A DNA stretch of 64,000 bases. It comes from Nitrososphaeraceae archaeon. GTDB lineage: Archaea > Thermoproteota > Nitrososphaeria > Nitrososphaerales > Nitrososphaeraceae. The notes under the pieces were generated by a model. It saw only the letters and a program-made list of their open reading frames with translations, was not told the origin of the DNA and ran no database searches. The position numbers and the translations under genes are program-made. Positions 17,512 to 27,232 of this stretch are shown one piece after another. Each line of letters starts with the position of its first letter. Within the stretch, counting starts at the first letter, position 1. The stretch spans positions 1 through 64,000 of the forward strand of contig JAJPHM010000023.1 of assembly GCA_021325295.1 (NCBI GenBank), read 5' to 3'.

Positions 17512-18525
17512 CTATCTTATAACATCCTTGAGGAAATAATATTGGATGCCGATAGAAGCAAGCGCCATAATGGCTGCAAAAACTGCCAGCTTGAATATCT
17601 GTATGCCAATCTCCCGCTCGCCAAGCGGTCCGTCTGCCAGAATGAGCCTCACCAGGGTTATCGGCGCACTCTTGTCCTTTGATGCTGCAAGCCTGAAGTC
17701 ACCAAGGAGCGTCACAGGCCGGGCTTTTACCTGCCTGTGCTCTATTATCTTCTTGACACTTGCCAGAAACAAAAATGAATTCATTACAGCAGGAAGCAGG
17801 ACAATTACTCCTATTATTTCAGAGCTGCCTGCAACGGCCAGTGCACCAAACAATGCTCCAAGAAGAACTGTGCCAGAATCACCCGGAAATATTCTGCTTG
17901 GAAACTTGTGATATTTGTAGAATGCAAGAGTTGTGAATAGCAGAGGAAGCGCAGCAAGAAAGGTATCCTGATTTCCAAATATCGCTATGCTGACCAAAAG
18001 AGGTATGGTCGCTATTATGAGAAATCCGCTGGCAACGCCGTTCAGAACATCAATTGAATTGATGGTGTTGCCTGCGATGGGGATGACAATAAAGACAAGC
18101 GGTATGTACAGAAGCGGTATAAAGACTCGACCAAATATCAGGTTAAGGTGGTCAGGGTGTGCGCCCAAGACGATGATGGGAATAGCGGCCAAGAGCAGAG
18201 CGCCGGGCTTGAACCAGCCGGGCATGACCTTCCTGTCGTCAACAAGACCAACTACAAACGCAATTGCTGTTGTAAACAGAATCGCCAGCACTGAACTATC
18301 AAGAGTCAAAATGTAGAGGATGATCTCTGATGCCGCAATTCCTGCCATCAGGGCAGGCCCGGCGGGCCGCGGTACCTTGGGTTTGTCAGGTTTATGGTAA
18401 TCTTGTACCACATGGCCTGAAGCAACAAGGCGCTTTATCATGACCGGCACAAGAAAGTAGACTGCAAAAAAAGAAACTGCCGAAACGATAGCTCCGTACA
18501 GTACAACTGTGATGGCTTGAAGCAA
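17512..18525 (-). CDS. MraY/GPT-like sugar-1-phosphate transferase
   Basis: A 337-residue polytopic protein with about ten membrane segments. The family's catalytic loops are visible: FVVGLVDDRKVMPGWFKP (DD motif), NTINSIDVLNGVASGFLI (N-x-x-N/D region) and SRIFPGDSGTVLLGALF (PGDSG motif, normally FxGDxG). Such enzymes move GlcNAc-1-phosphate or a similar sugar phosphate from UDP-sugar to a lipid phosphate (dolichyl phosphate in archaea), the first step of N-glycosylation. It probably acts in glycosylation of the surface layer. It is followed closely by hel308 on the same strand, which is likely chance. Confidence 0.8.
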   Translation of the reverse strand: MLQAITVVLYGAIVSAVSFFAVYFLVPVMIKRLVASGHVVQDYHKPDKPKVPRPAGPALMAGIAASEIILYILTLDSSVLAILFTTAIAFVVGLVDDRKVMPGWFKPGALLLAAIPIIVLGAHPDHLNLIFGRVFIPLLYIPLVFIVIPIAGNTINSIDVLNGVASGFLIIATIPLLVSIAIFGNQDTFLAALPLLFTTLAFYKYHKFPSRIFPGDSGTVLLGALFGALAVAGSSEIIGVIVLLPAVMNSFLFLASVKKIIEHRQVKARPVTLLGDFRLAASKDKSAPITLVRLILADGPLGEREIGIQIFKLAVFAAIMALASIGIQYYFLKDVIR

Positions 18526-18532
18526 TATGATG

Positions 18533-20725
18533 CTACCGACCCCTTTTCTTCATATCAAGCTGCTCCTTTAACTTAGCTGCCACCGCCGGGCCTATCTTTG
18601 GCACAGAGGCCAGCTTTGACTGCGGAGCGTCGGCCAACTTGGCAACATCAGTAAGGCCTGCATCGTAAAGCGCTCTTGCCCTTGCTCTGCCTATTCCCTC
18701 AAGCGAAACTAGCGGCACAAGCTCTTCTGATATGCCGTACTTTACTCTTGTGCGCAAGGTGTAAAGCTCAGACAGCAGGCCGGTTCTTTTCAAAAGCCTT
18801 GCTACCTCGTACAGGCAAAAAGTCAGCCACTCGCCTACCTCTACCATCCTGTGCATGTCGCCCGGTTCTACTCCGAGTTTTTCATAGAGGTGCCTCTCGC
18901 TTTTTTCTTCAACCCAATCATAGAGAGCCAAGAGGCTTCTTGAGAAATCGTATTCAGAAACTTCGGCAAAGAGCTCATTATGGTGGCTCTGGTAAAGCGC
19001 GCTAGCCAGTTCCATGTCTTTTTTCCTAAGCGACATCTTGGGATAAAAGTCCTGACTATCAGTTATTAGGTGAAGGAATCCCAGAGTATGCATGGTTTTT
19101 TTCAGCCGTCCTCCTGTCCTTTCGCTATTCTCGGCCGCGCTCCAATTCTGCTTTTCAATTTCAATTTCAATTGATTCTATTGCTTTCCTGAATCCTACAG
19201 CAGTCAGCGGGTCAAGATAGAGCTGCGATGCCTTTCTGCCAAATTCTGTAGCGACATACCTTTCATTTCTTGACCTTACCAGGTCCTCGCGCTCTAGAAA
19301 TACAAGTGCAGTATTGATCTTTGACGTTACGGCTTGAATGCCCTGCTGCATTGCAAGCAGGGTTCTTCCAAACAGGTCGTCAATTTCCTTCCTTTTTATC
19401 CCCGGAACTGTGGCGATGACGCTCAGCAGGTGAAACCTTGTGGCCCTGTCGCTTGCAAGCTGCGACTCTAAAGGCTCGGGGCTGCCCAATATATAATGGT
19501 CATAAATTTCGCCGGCACCAGCACTTCCATATTCTCCTGCTACGATTATCGCCTCTCCTTCAGTATCGTACTTGGGCCTGCCGGCTCTGCCGCATAGCTG
19601 CTTGTACTCAAGTACAGTAATGGGGACGCTTGATCCATAATCAAAATCATATCGCAGAATGCTGGCCACGACAACCCTTCTTGCTGGAAGGTTAACACCG
19701 GCAGCAAGGGTAGGCGTTGCTACAAGGAGCCGAATCAAGCCGTCCCTGAAGGCCTTTTCGACTGCTTCCCTGCAGGCTGCATCAAGGCCTGCATGGTGGA
19801 AGGCCACGCCCTTTGATACCATCTGCGCAAGTGTTTTGGTAAGCTCTGTGTCACTTCCCTTGCTTGAAATGGCTGCAGCGGCAGCTCTGGCTGCCTCTCT
19901 TGATTTTCTATCAAGCAGCGTATAGGCGCTGGGGGTTGCCTTTGCTGCAAGCGAAGACGCTCTTTTGCGTGTCTCTGCAAATATCAGCGCCTGCCCACCT
20001 GTACGCACAGAGTCAAGTGCGACATCGATTGCCGGCGTCCCCGACTGCTGTATCTCAAAAATTCTGCCATCATTTAGCCGAACCTGCCCACCTGCATATA
20101 CTCCCTCCACAAGCCTAGTCGGCCTCCAGTTGCTCTCGATGACATCACATCCAAGCCATTGTGCAACTTCGTGCGCATTGGCTACAGTCGCGCTCAGGGC
20201 AAGAATCTGCGAGTCAGGGTAAAGTGTCATGATGCGCGTTAATATCATCTCAAGCGTGGGACCCCTTTCCCTTTCACCTATTATGTGAACTTCGTCGGCG
20301 ACAAACAGGCCTACTTCTGCAAGCCAGGATGCATCATGTCTTATCAGGGCATCCATTTTTTCATTGGTCAGTACTATGATATCAGCTGCCGCCAGACCTT
20401 GACCTGAAGAATCATAGTCGCCGGTTGCAACCATGATCTGCAATTTCCTGCCATCAAGTTTTCTGATAACCTGCAAGTCGTTGTACCTTTCAGCTGCAAG
20501 TGCTCTCAGCGGAGTGAGGTAGACGGCCTTCTGACCGCGCTCTATTGTTTTTGCCATCGCCATCATTGCGATCAGTGTCTTGCCACTGGCCGTAGGTGTA
20601 GTAACAAGCAGGTTCTTGCCTTCAAGGACACCTCTGGAAATGGCAAGCTCCTGAGGAGGGTAAAGGGTAGAATATCCGAGTGAAGAAAGCAACAAGTTTA
20701 TTGTATCATCTTGTAACAATGTCAT
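18533..20725 (-). CDS. hel308: Hel308-type Ski2-like DNA helicase
   Basis: A 730-residue superfamily 2 helicase. Motifs in order: Q-like region YPPQELA, Walker A VTTPTASGKTLIAM near residue 40-55, TPLRALAAER, ADEVHII (DExH box), ALSATV, then ATPTLAAGVNLPARRVV and QLCGRAGR (motif VI). The C-terminal ratchet and a helix-hairpin-helix end (LEGIGRARARALYDAGLTD, then SVPKIGPAVAAKL) are present. Hel308 unwinds stalled or damaged replication forks with 3'-5' polarity. Its promoter on the minus strand (gatttaata, about 20768-20776) lies about 43 nt upstream. Length is normal. Confidence 0.9.
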   Translation of the reverse strand: MTLLQDDTINLLLSSLGYSTLYPPQELAISRGVLEGKNLLVTTPTASGKTLIAMMAMAKTIERGQKAVYLTPLRALAAERYNDLQVIRKLDGRKLQIMVATGDYDSSGQGLAAADIIVLTNEKMDALIRHDASWLAEVGLFVADEVHIIGERERGPTLEMILTRIMTLYPDSQILALSATVANAHEVAQWLGCDVIESNWRPTRLVEGVYAGGQVRLNDGRIFEIQQSGTPAIDVALDSVRTGGQALIFAETRKRASSLAAKATPSAYTLLDRKSREAARAAAAAISSKGSDTELTKTLAQMVSKGVAFHHAGLDAACREAVEKAFRDGLIRLLVATPTLAAGVNLPARRVVVASILRYDFDYGSSVPITVLEYKQLCGRAGRPKYDTEGEAIIVAGEYGSAGAGEIYDHYILGSPEPLESQLASDRATRFHLLSVIATVPGIKRKEIDDLFGRTLLAMQQGIQAVTSKINTALVFLEREDLVRSRNERYVATEFGRKASQLYLDPLTAVGFRKAIESIEIEIEKQNWSAAENSERTGGRLKKTMHTLGFLHLITDSQDFYPKMSLRKKDMELASALYQSHHNELFAEVSEYDFSRSLLALYDWVEEKSERHLYEKLGVEPGDMHRMVEVGEWLTFCLYEVARLLKRTGLLSELYTLRTRVKYGISEELVPLVSLEGIGRARARALYDAGLTDVAKLADAPQSKLASVPKIGPAVAAKLKEQLDMKKRGR

Positions 20726-21102
20726 CCCGCGATGCTTTGTCTGTTATGTGGGAGATGCTGGCTCTATTAAATCTGTGCCTTGAGGATATTGTTGACACTG
20801 GACTGATGCAAATTTGAGATGCGGCCGGGTGGACGTGCAGCCGAGTCCGCTGCTGTCATATCTTGCTCATCTACCGTTCAAGAGCACAGCGCAGCAACTG
20901 CCATAAATCGAGAAAACCTACCTATGCCTGTCCTTCCTCACTTTCATTTGCAGCAAGTCCGGAGAAGGAAGTAGCTGCAATACAATACAATAATATAATA
21001 ATAAGATACAATACAAGCAGCACAAGAGATTTCTTTTTTTATTTTATTATATTCTGTGATTTACTGCAAAATAAAAAACAAGTGCAAGAAATATAACATA
21101 TG
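20726..21102. other. hel308 upstream / mcm downstream region
   Basis: 377 nt between the mcm stop and the hel308 start (both minus strand). It carries the hel308 promoter and, at about 20979-21022, a simple-sequence stretch of AATAC/ATA units. The part next to mcm is A-rich on the plus strand, so the mcm transcript ends in a T-rich tail, which fits an archaeal terminator. A GC-rich patch (about 20820-20850) is unexplained. No gene is evident. Confidence 0.45.
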
Positions 21103-24100
21103 TCAAGCCTTTGCCCAGAAGCCGGGCCTTCTTTCGTAGATCTGGCCTTCGCGCTTGGCCTTGTTAAAATAGTTCTTTGCTTCTTCTTCGGTGAACTTGC
21201 CTGTCTTCAAGAGCTCGCCAATAAAGAGCCTTTCCTCGACATCATTATTTTCATTTCCAGAAAGCGCCTTGAATACATCCATGAACTGCTTTAGCTTTGC
21301 TACTTCGCTATGGGGTTTTCCGTGAAGGACACCAAGGTCCACCTTGCCGGTATTGACGTCTATTCCGGCAGTCTCGAGCATGGTCTGGACAAGGTGGATT
21401 GCTCGCTCGGCGTCGCTTTTGTCGACTCTGTCTTTTAGCAAAAGCCTTGCGCGGGCCGTTGCAAGCCTTACAAGACCTTCAAGCTGTCTTGGAGTGACTG
21501 TGATCATGCCCTCAGACTCGACATTTCTCATTTTCATGTAATAGTTCCTGATTATGTCAATTGCCTCGGGTGTCAGCACCGGGTCTAGCCGCTTTGCATA
21601 CGAAAGGTACTTGCTAAAAATGCCTGTATCGATTGCAGGTTTTGCAGCGTGTTCGGCATCTCTGTGGATTTCTAGAATGTGGCTTGCAATGAGGCTATCT
21701 TTTTCCTTCTCAGGGGTATCGCGAACGACATATATCAAATCAAACCTGGTAAGAAGCGGGATAGGAAGGTTTACGTTCTCTGTGATATTTTTGAAAGGGT
21801 CATACTTGCCGTACATTGGGTTTGCGGCAGAGAGTATCGATGTTCTTGCGTTTAGCGTAGCCACAATCCCGCCCTTTGCTACAGAGCAGGTCTGCTGCTC
21901 CATTACTTCATGCAACGCAGACCTGTCCTCGGGCCTTATCTTGTCAAACTCGTCTATGCACACAAGCCCTTGGTCTCCCAGTACCACCGCACCAGCTTCA
22001 AGCATGTATATTCCTGACTTGTCCTTGACTACAGCGGCAGTCAGGCCTGCTGCAGTTGAGCCCCTGCCAGAAGTGTACAACCCCCTGGGGGCTATCTTGG
22101 CTGCAAACTTGAGCATCTCAGACTTGGCTGTATTGTGAGACACAATTCCATTGGCTATGAATTTGTGAGAGATAGGGATCTCTACATCATACACGTCTTC
22201 CAGCTCATCACGGAATATGATTTTTACAATCTTTTCATGTTCCTCGTCATGGCTTTGATTGCGCCTGATTTCAAGTGCCCACTTGACCAAATCATTCAGT
22301 CTTTGAACTTTCGACTTGGATACAAACCCAATGTGCCTTGCATATCCTGCGATGGCCGGTCCACGTCGTATGACCAAGTTATTGCCTGTCCTGTGTTCTA
22401 TTATTCTAGAGTGTATTCCAAACCTTAGAAGCAACAGCTGAACATCCCTCAACAATTCTATACTGATCGATTTCAGCTGTACTGCTCGTCTGGATCTACC
22501 CTTACAAAATACAGTACCGTCGGCCTCGAATAACCATTTGAGGTAAGCAGCAACTACGCTGTTTGGTGACCGGAATATTTGTGACGGCACTCTTCGCTTG
22601 GGCCGCGCTAGAAATTCAAGCATTGCTGCCATGTTTCTGGAATCATATTCAACATTTGTTACATACATTGTCCTGCATATTTGTCTGCCATCATTCATCA
22701 GCACAACTTGCCCTGCATAACCTTTTTGAGTTAGCCTATGTTTTACGCCAAAAAGTTGATCGCCCATCTGTAACAGCGGTTCTAGCAGCTCTTCTTCTCT
22801 TTGAGAAACGATGAACCCGACCCGATACCCATTTGTCCTGCACCAACCATCACCAGTAAGGAAGCCCATAAATGCTGCCAGTTTCTCGTCTACAAATTCA
22901 GGTATTTTTCCATGGTATGTGGTCAGCGTTACTTTCCTAAAGTCAGTTGGAACATAATTGACGAGTGTGCATGGTATTCTGGAAATAACCTTCAGCTCAT
23001 CACCTATTTGCATTTCATCAAGTCTTTTCCATCCCTTTCTAGTCAGCAGGGGATGATTGTATGTGCCTACGATGCTCTTGCCTGTTTCAGTTATAATCTC
23101 GATAACCTTCTGTTTTTCATATTTGTGAAATGCAGTGGCTACATCATCACCCTCATCATTTTGCATCTTGATTTGTATTTCCTCAAGATGATTCTTACCA
23201 AGAGATCCGAGTTCGACTATTCCTCCATCTTCCAGAATCACTTTTGACGATCCCCTCAGACACCCCGGGTCGCCTACTAAAAGGACATTGATATCGCCTC
23301 TTCTGGTTGAGCCATCTTGGAGCTTCTTTGTTACGGACCCTACTATCAAAAGAAGCGCAGCTTCTTTTATGACTTCGTGGCCGTAGATATGAGGAGCAAA
23401 GGAAGCTACCAGCTTTTCGTATGCATCGGGCCTGCTTGCAATAGACCTGATCTGCTTTTCGTCTTCTGCACTTATTGCAATTCTTTCTGCTGTTCTTTCG
23501 TCCTTGTCGCCTCTGTACCCTCCCAGATACTCGATGTTGTTTCCTTCCATTCTCAGCCTAAACAGGCTTGTCTTTTGCGCCAAGATCTGCTCCTGCTCTA
23601 TTCTGACAATGCCAGTCAAGATTATCCTGTCTCCGGGCCGGCACCTGTCTACAAGGTCGCCCATGACTGTCACTTCAACATAATGCGGCAGCTGCCCAGC
23701 CGGCAGGTCTTCGGGAAGCTCTTGTAGTCTCACCATCTGAAAGTCAGTAAAGACACTGTTCTCGGGATCCATTTCCAATTCTCTGCTTGAGCATGTCCTG
23801 CAGAGCAGGGGCTTTCGCAGGGCAAGGCCTTCCAGTTTGACTTCGTTGTCATGCCCCTGATCGCAGCGGTAGATAACCTTCTTTGCAAGCGGCTTTACTT
23901 CCGAGGTCCTCACAACCATTCCTGAAACGCTTACAAGTTTGTTTATCAGTTCAGCATTGATCTCCCTGAGGCCCTTTGGGACAGTATAGTTGCCTATCCT
24001 GACCTTGATGCTGTCGCTGATTTCTTTTGCATAGTCTGGCTGCGTCTGCTCCAGCTTTTCAAGCACGGCCCTGCGAAATGCAGCAAGAACTTCGTCTGGA

Positions 24101-24294
24101 TTGGTAGTAAGCTCCTTGGCCAGAACGGGATTGAATGTACTAAAATCGATATAATCCACAAGGAGGGAATTTTTGCCCTTGACCATTTCTTTGATCCGTT
24201 CGGAATACTTCAGGTTGCCATCTTTATCCCTGAATGCCCTGAGAAATTCTTTTAGCTCGTCAGCATATGCAGACTCTGTCTTTTGCTCAGCCAA
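21103..24294 (-). CDS. mcm: MCM replicative helicase with an intein
   Basis: A 1063-residue frame: a 686-residue MCM interrupted by a 377-residue intein within the Walker A loop (residues 345-721). The extein halves join as GDPG/TAKSEMLKFAAK. N-terminal domain with zinc cysteines (RCDQGHDN, then LLCRTCSS), Walker B LVCIDEFDKI, NPMYGKYDPF (sensor 1) and LLTRFDLIYVV with the arginine finger, then a C-terminal winged-helix segment. MCM is the hexameric fork helicase. The GINS gene ends just after the mcm start, and the two overlap by 8 nt, a typical archaeal arrangement. Splicing is needed for function. Confidence 0.94.
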   Translation of the reverse strand: MAEQKTESAYADELKEFLRAFRDKDGNLKYSERIKEMVKGKNSLLVDYIDFSTFNPVLAKELTTNPDEVLAAFRRAVLEKLEQTQPDYAKEISDSIKVRIGNYTVPKGLREINAELINKLVSVSGMVVRTSEVKPLAKKVIYRCDQGHDNEVKLEGLALRKPLLCRTCSSRELEMDPENSVFTDFQMVRLQELPEDLPAGQLPHYVEVTVMGDLVDRCRPGDRIILTGIVRIEQEQILAQKTSLFRLRMEGNNIEYLGGYRGDKDERTAERIAISAEDEKQIRSIASRPDAYEKLVASFAPHIYGHEVIKEAALLLIVGSVTKKLQDGSTRRGDINVLLVGDPGCLRGSSKVILEDGGIVELGSLGKNHLEEIQIKMQNDEGDDVATAFHKYEKQKVIEIITETGKSIVGTYNHPLLTRKGWKRLDEMQIGDELKVISRIPCTLVNYVPTDFRKVTLTTYHGKIPEFVDEKLAAFMGFLTGDGWCRTNGYRVGFIVSQREEELLEPLLQMGDQLFGVKHRLTQKGYAGQVVLMNDGRQICRTMYVTNVEYDSRNMAAMLEFLARPKRRVPSQIFRSPNSVVAAYLKWLFEADGTVFCKGRSRRAVQLKSISIELLRDVQLLLLRFGIHSRIIEHRTGNNLVIRRGPAIAGYARHIGFVSKSKVQRLNDLVKWALEIRRNQSHDEEHEKIVKIIFRDELEDVYDVEIPISHKFIANGIVSHNTAKSEMLKFAAKIAPRGLYTSGRGSTAAGLTAAVVKDKSGIYMLEAGAVVLGDQGLVCIDEFDKIRPEDRSALHEVMEQQTCSVAKGGIVATLNARTSILSAANPMYGKYDPFKNITENVNLPIPLLTRFDLIYVVRDTPEKEKDSLIASHILEIHRDAEHAAKPAIDTGIFSKYLSYAKRLDPVLTPEAIDIIRNYYMKMRNVESEGMITVTPRQLEGLVRLATARARLLLKDRVDKSDAERAIHLVQTMLETAGIDVNTGKVDLGVLHGKPHSEVAKLKQFMDVFKALSGNENNDVEERLFIGELLKTGKFTEEEAKNYFNKAKREGQIYERRPGFWAKA
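22132..23262 (-). mobile_element. LAGLIDADG intein in MCM Walker A motif
   Basis: A 377-residue intein. It starts with Cys (CLRGSSKVILEDGG, block A), has block B GTYNHPLLT, LAGLIDADG-type blocks AFMGFLTGDGW and KWLFEADGTV, and ends with DVYDVEIPISHKF, then IVSHN, followed by Thr of the extein. All splicing residues (Cys1, block B His, penultimate His, terminal Asn, +1 Thr) are present. Both acidic residues of the endonuclease appear intact, so it may still be able to home. Insertion at a conserved P-loop is a common intein strategy. Confidence 0.93.
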
Positions 24295-24883
24295 TCTTTT
24301 TCAATACCACCTTGCGAAAATCCGCTACTGCCCTGTTTATCGACATGTACATCTCACGCTCTTCAATAGATAGCCTGCTTTCAAGCTCTGCAGTGAGCGG
24401 CGAAACTGCTGCAAGCTTGGCGATCTTTGAGACCCTGTAATCTACAAATTCATTCAAAGAATTCACAAGGCTCTCCCTCTCTCTCTCCCTCTCTCTCTCC
24501 CTCTCTTTCACTCGCTCCTTGAGGCTTTCGAGGTAGTCGCTGGCCCTTGTGTAAAAGTCTGCATCTACTCCAGACAACTCGTGGGCCTTGGCAATCCTTT
24601 CCCTGCTGATGGCCCGCAAAAGATATGCTGCAAGGTCTTCACTTTGGACCTCGACAGCATCCTGGCCTGCCAGAATCTTTGCGACCCACCTTGGGATCGA
24701 GGACATGTCGCCGGCCTTGGCATCTATAGAGATATTGCCTACAGATATCTTTACGTCACGCCTGAACGCAACCCTAACATCTTCGAGAGCATAGCCCACT
24801 CTGTACGAGTCGTTCAGAACCTCAATTCTGGGCTGTGCGGGTGCGCCATTTGCCATTGTAGGTAGATCGTTTAGCGGCGACAT
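24287..24883 (-). CDS. GINS subunit, Gins23-like
   Basis: A 198-residue protein. The small beta domain comes first (about residues 25-80: VKISVGNISIDAKAGDMSSIPRW fits the B domain, ending in a KILAGQDAVEV strand) and the helical A domain after it, the order of archaeal Gins23. GINS links MCM and Cdc45/GAN. A helix-linker of alternating Glu and Arg at about residues 125-137 is encoded by a CT microsatellite. It lies immediately upstream of and overlaps mcm. The start MSPLND is preferred; a later Met is possible. Confidence 0.75.
   Translation of the reverse strand: MSPLNDLPTMANGAPAQPRIEVLNDSYRVGYALEDVRVAFRRDVKISVGNISIDAKAGDMSSIPRWVAKILAGQDAVEVQSEDLAAYLLRAISRERIAKAHELSGVDADFYTRASDYLESLKERVKERERERERERESLVNSLNEFVDYRVSKIAKLAAVSPLTAELESRLSIEEREMYMSINRAVADFRKVVLKKIG
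24471..24507 (+). repeat. CT-rich microsatellite inside the GINS gene
   Basis: A run of CTCTCC/CTCTCT units over about 37 nt. On the coding (minus) strand it encodes alternating Glu-Arg in the linker of the GINS subunit. Slippage by multiples of six would lengthen or shorten the linker by whole dipeptides and keep the frame; other slips would break it. Confidence 0.8.
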
Positions 24884-25057
24884 CTGTTATATCTTTTATC
24901 AGGACAGCTTTTGTTAAGCTAAAAGCTAGCTTGAGTAGCAGTTCCGATGATTTATCTGACTGTCGAGAGGAAAGGAGAAGCAAGAAATCTATTGATTAAT
25001 AATGCCGACAGGTTACAACCAATCAGATAGAAAAAAAGCAGGTGTTGTGTGAGAAAA

Positions 25058-26074
25058 ATGTCATCTCTAAAAGGCGACCTTGGGGGGCTCATGTGGTCAG
25101 AAAAATACCGGCCGTCAAGGCTTCAGGATGTCGTTGACCAGAAGGAGATAATTACTGCACTGACAAGCCTGATCAGGGGCTCTGACGTACCTCATATGCT
25201 CTTTGCAGGTCCTGCAGGGACCGGCAAGACCACCACTGCTCTTTGCGTCGCCAGGGAACTTTTGGGCGACGATTGGCGCAGAGATACCCTTGACCTCAAC
25301 GCCTCAGACGAAAGGGGAATCAAGATGGTCAGAGAGCGGGTAAAAGAATTTGCATCAGTTATGAAGCTGACGACAGATTCAAGCAAACAACATGACCGTC
25401 CATTTCGAATCATAATTCTCGATGAAGCTGACGAGATGACCCCTGATGCCCAGACAGCCCTGAGGAGGATAATAGAAGATAGCTCAAAGACTACGCGTTT
25501 TATATTCATCTGCAACTACCTGTCGCAGATTATAGAGCCAATACAGAGCAGATGCGCCGTCTTTAGGTTCACTAGGCTTCCTGAGGAAGAGGTCGTCGAT
25601 TACCTGAAGATGATATGTGAAAAAGAGAAGGTCAGGTACGAAGAGAGGGCTCTCTCTCAGATTTACAGCGCCACGATGGGCGACATGCGCCACTCAATTA
25701 ACATACTGCAGACTGCTGCAGGCATGGGCTCTGTCTCTGTTGCAACCGTGGCCTCATCTATCGGGCTATCAGGCAGAGCGCGAGTGGGAGAGGTTATCAG
25801 GATGGCTCTGGCCGGAAGATTCAATGAATCACGCGCCAAGCTGATGGAGCTTGTACAGGTGTACGGTATGTCAGAGACAGACTTTCTCAGATACGCCAAC
25901 CAGGAGGCCTATGAAATGAAACTCGACAGGCCTGACGAATTTGCAGAACTGATGGCAGAATATGACTATAGGCTGGCTTCTGGCGCGCACCCGGAAATCC
26001 AGCTTGCTGCGCTCTTGGCACAGCTTGGAAGGATTGGATTAAAGAGCAGGGAAGCCAAAGCAGAAAAGGCCTGA
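25058..26074 (+). CDS. rfcS: Replication factor C small subunit
   Basis: About 338 residues. The RFC boxes are clear: WSEKYRPSRLQDVVDQ, Walker A MLFAGPAGTGKTTTALCVAR, IIILDEADEMTPDAQTALRR (Walker B) and the SRC motif IQSRCAVFRF. It forms the clamp-loader pentamer with the large subunit and loads PCNA. The large subunit is not next to it. GTG at 25049 is an alternative start; I chose ATG 25058 because the protein then begins close to the conserved W-x-E-K-Y-R-P block. The upstream region is shared with the divergent GINS-mcm operon. Confidence 0.93.
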   Translation: MSSLKGDLGGLMWSEKYRPSRLQDVVDQKEIITALTSLIRGSDVPHMLFAGPAGTGKTTTALCVARELLGDDWRRDTLDLNASDERGIKMVRERVKEFASVMKLTTDSSKQHDRPFRIIILDEADEMTPDAQTALRRIIEDSSKTTRFIFICNYLSQIIEPIQSRCAVFRFTRLPEEEVVDYLKMICEKEKVRYEERALSQIYSATMGDMRHSINILQTAAGMGSVSVATVASSIGLSGRARVGEVIRMALAGRFNESRAKLMELVQVYGMSETDFLRYANQEAYEMKLDRPDEFAELMAEYDYRLASGAHPEIQLAALLAQLGRIGLKSREAKAEKA

Positions 26075-26656
26075 GCACGACCTGTAAGCTAAACTTGAGC
26101 ATCAAGCAAGCAAACGCCAGTTTGTGCTTTTAGACACTTTTTCTTCCCTTTTTGTCACCTGTAATGTCAGTTTTAGACTGCGAAGGGCCCACTTTGAGCC
26201 AAAATGGCGGATTTTGTGACAAATATTATCTATGACGCAAGAGCTGCATGCGTAGACGGTGGCACGACAGCAAGATTTGCAGCGTAATTTCCATGCAAAC
26301 TAGAGCAATTTGAGCCGATCTGACACGTTTTTGCATCGTTTTTTGTATTCTGCCAATGCGTGATACAGGCCACAGAGCAGGTGAGCACCACTATTTTGCA
26401 GCAATTGTCTCTGCCACAAAACTGCACTATCCTGTGCAATCTGGCGTGTTTTACATCTGTTAGCAGATGCTGCTCGGATGGGAACTAATTTTAGGATCGG
26501 TTCGTCGATCCTGGGACTGTTCTTCCTGTACCTGTTATCATACGGCAGACAGACGTATAGGTTTTACTGTCGGCTCTTTTCAGATCTGCCCCTTCCAGCC
26601 AGCCAACCAACCGGGCAATTAACCTGAACTGTAATCTCAACAACTTTTTTTCATTT
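26075..26656. other. Long gap between convergent genes
   Basis: About 580 nt between rfcS and the XTP pyrophosphatase gene, which point at each other. No convincing frame on either strand, no tRNA T-loop and no clear inverted repeat. Thymine-rich stretches (26135-26155, 26330-26345) could end rfcS transcripts. It might hold an RNA gene or a decayed gene, but I have no positive evidence. Confidence 0.4.
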
Positions 26657-27232
26657 TCATTTCCTGTTGCAATACCATGCAGCAAACTTGTCCAGTGCAT
26701 GCCTGCGGTGTGAAAACTCGCTTTTTCTGGCGCCAAGCTGTCCAAAAGTAAGGCTGGAATTTTCAGGGATAAAGACAGGGTCATAGCCCCATCCTTCACC
26801 TGCAGGTTCCATTGCAATCATGCCTTTCGACTGCCCGACAAACACTATGTTTTGCTTTCCATCAGAATATGCAATTGCAGACACAAACGATGCGGCCCTT
26901 GCCTTTCCTTCTGAGCCATCAAGGAGCCTGAGCAATCCCTTGTTTCCTATTGTCCTGAATACATATGACGAATACTGACCCGGAAAGCCTCCGAGGATGT
27001 CTACAAACAACCCATCGTCTTCTACAATTACCTGCCTGGATACTTTTTCAAAAGCACTCTTGGCCTTGTTTGCTGCGATCTCTTCAAGCGACTCTGACTG
27101 TATCTCGACAAGGCTTGCTTTGGCAAATGTTACGGTTATGCCATAGCTTGAGAGAATAGACTGGACTTCACGGAACTTGTCATGGTTGGTGCTAGCAAAG
27201 ACAATTTGCGGCAAATGCGGCCATCGTATCAT
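26657..27232 (-). CDS. XTP/dITP pyrophosphatase (HAM1/RdgB family)
   Basis: A 191-residue protein. Motifs: IVFASTNHDKFREVQSIL (N-terminal nucleotide-binding motif, usually T/S-x-N-x-x-K), EDDGLFVDILGGFPGQYSS, GEGWGYDPVFIPENSS and FSHRRHALDKF. The enzyme hydrolyses non-canonical purine triphosphates (XTP, ITP, dITP) to monophosphates and keeps them out of DNA. It lies downstream of bud32 on the same strand with a gap of about 110 nt; the same gene order occurs in other archaea. The start ATG/Met at 27232 is preceded by a GGC/AT-mixed leader without an obvious box. Confidence 0.87.
   Translation of the reverse strand: MIRWPHLPQIVFASTNHDKFREVQSILSSYGITVTFAKASLVEIQSESLEEIAANKAKSAFEKVSRQVIVEDDGLFVDILGGFPGQYSSYVFRTIGNKGLLRLLDGSEGKARAASFVSAIAYSDGKQNIVFVGQSKGMIAMEPAGEGWGYDPVFIPENSSLTFGQLGARKSEFSHRRHALDKFAAWYCNRK

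Noticed and set aside
20816-20860. GC-rich patch resembling part of an RNA gene
   Set aside because: No T-loop, acceptor pairing or SRP/RNase P signature could be found.
26230-26439. Minus-strand frame of 69 codons in the rfcS-pyrophosphatase gap
   Set aside because: No motif, odd Cys/Asn/His mix and no promoter; likely chance.
26491-26817. 108-codon minus-strand frame
   Set aside because: Largely overlaps the end of the pyrophosphatase gene in another frame, with a composition typical of a shadow.
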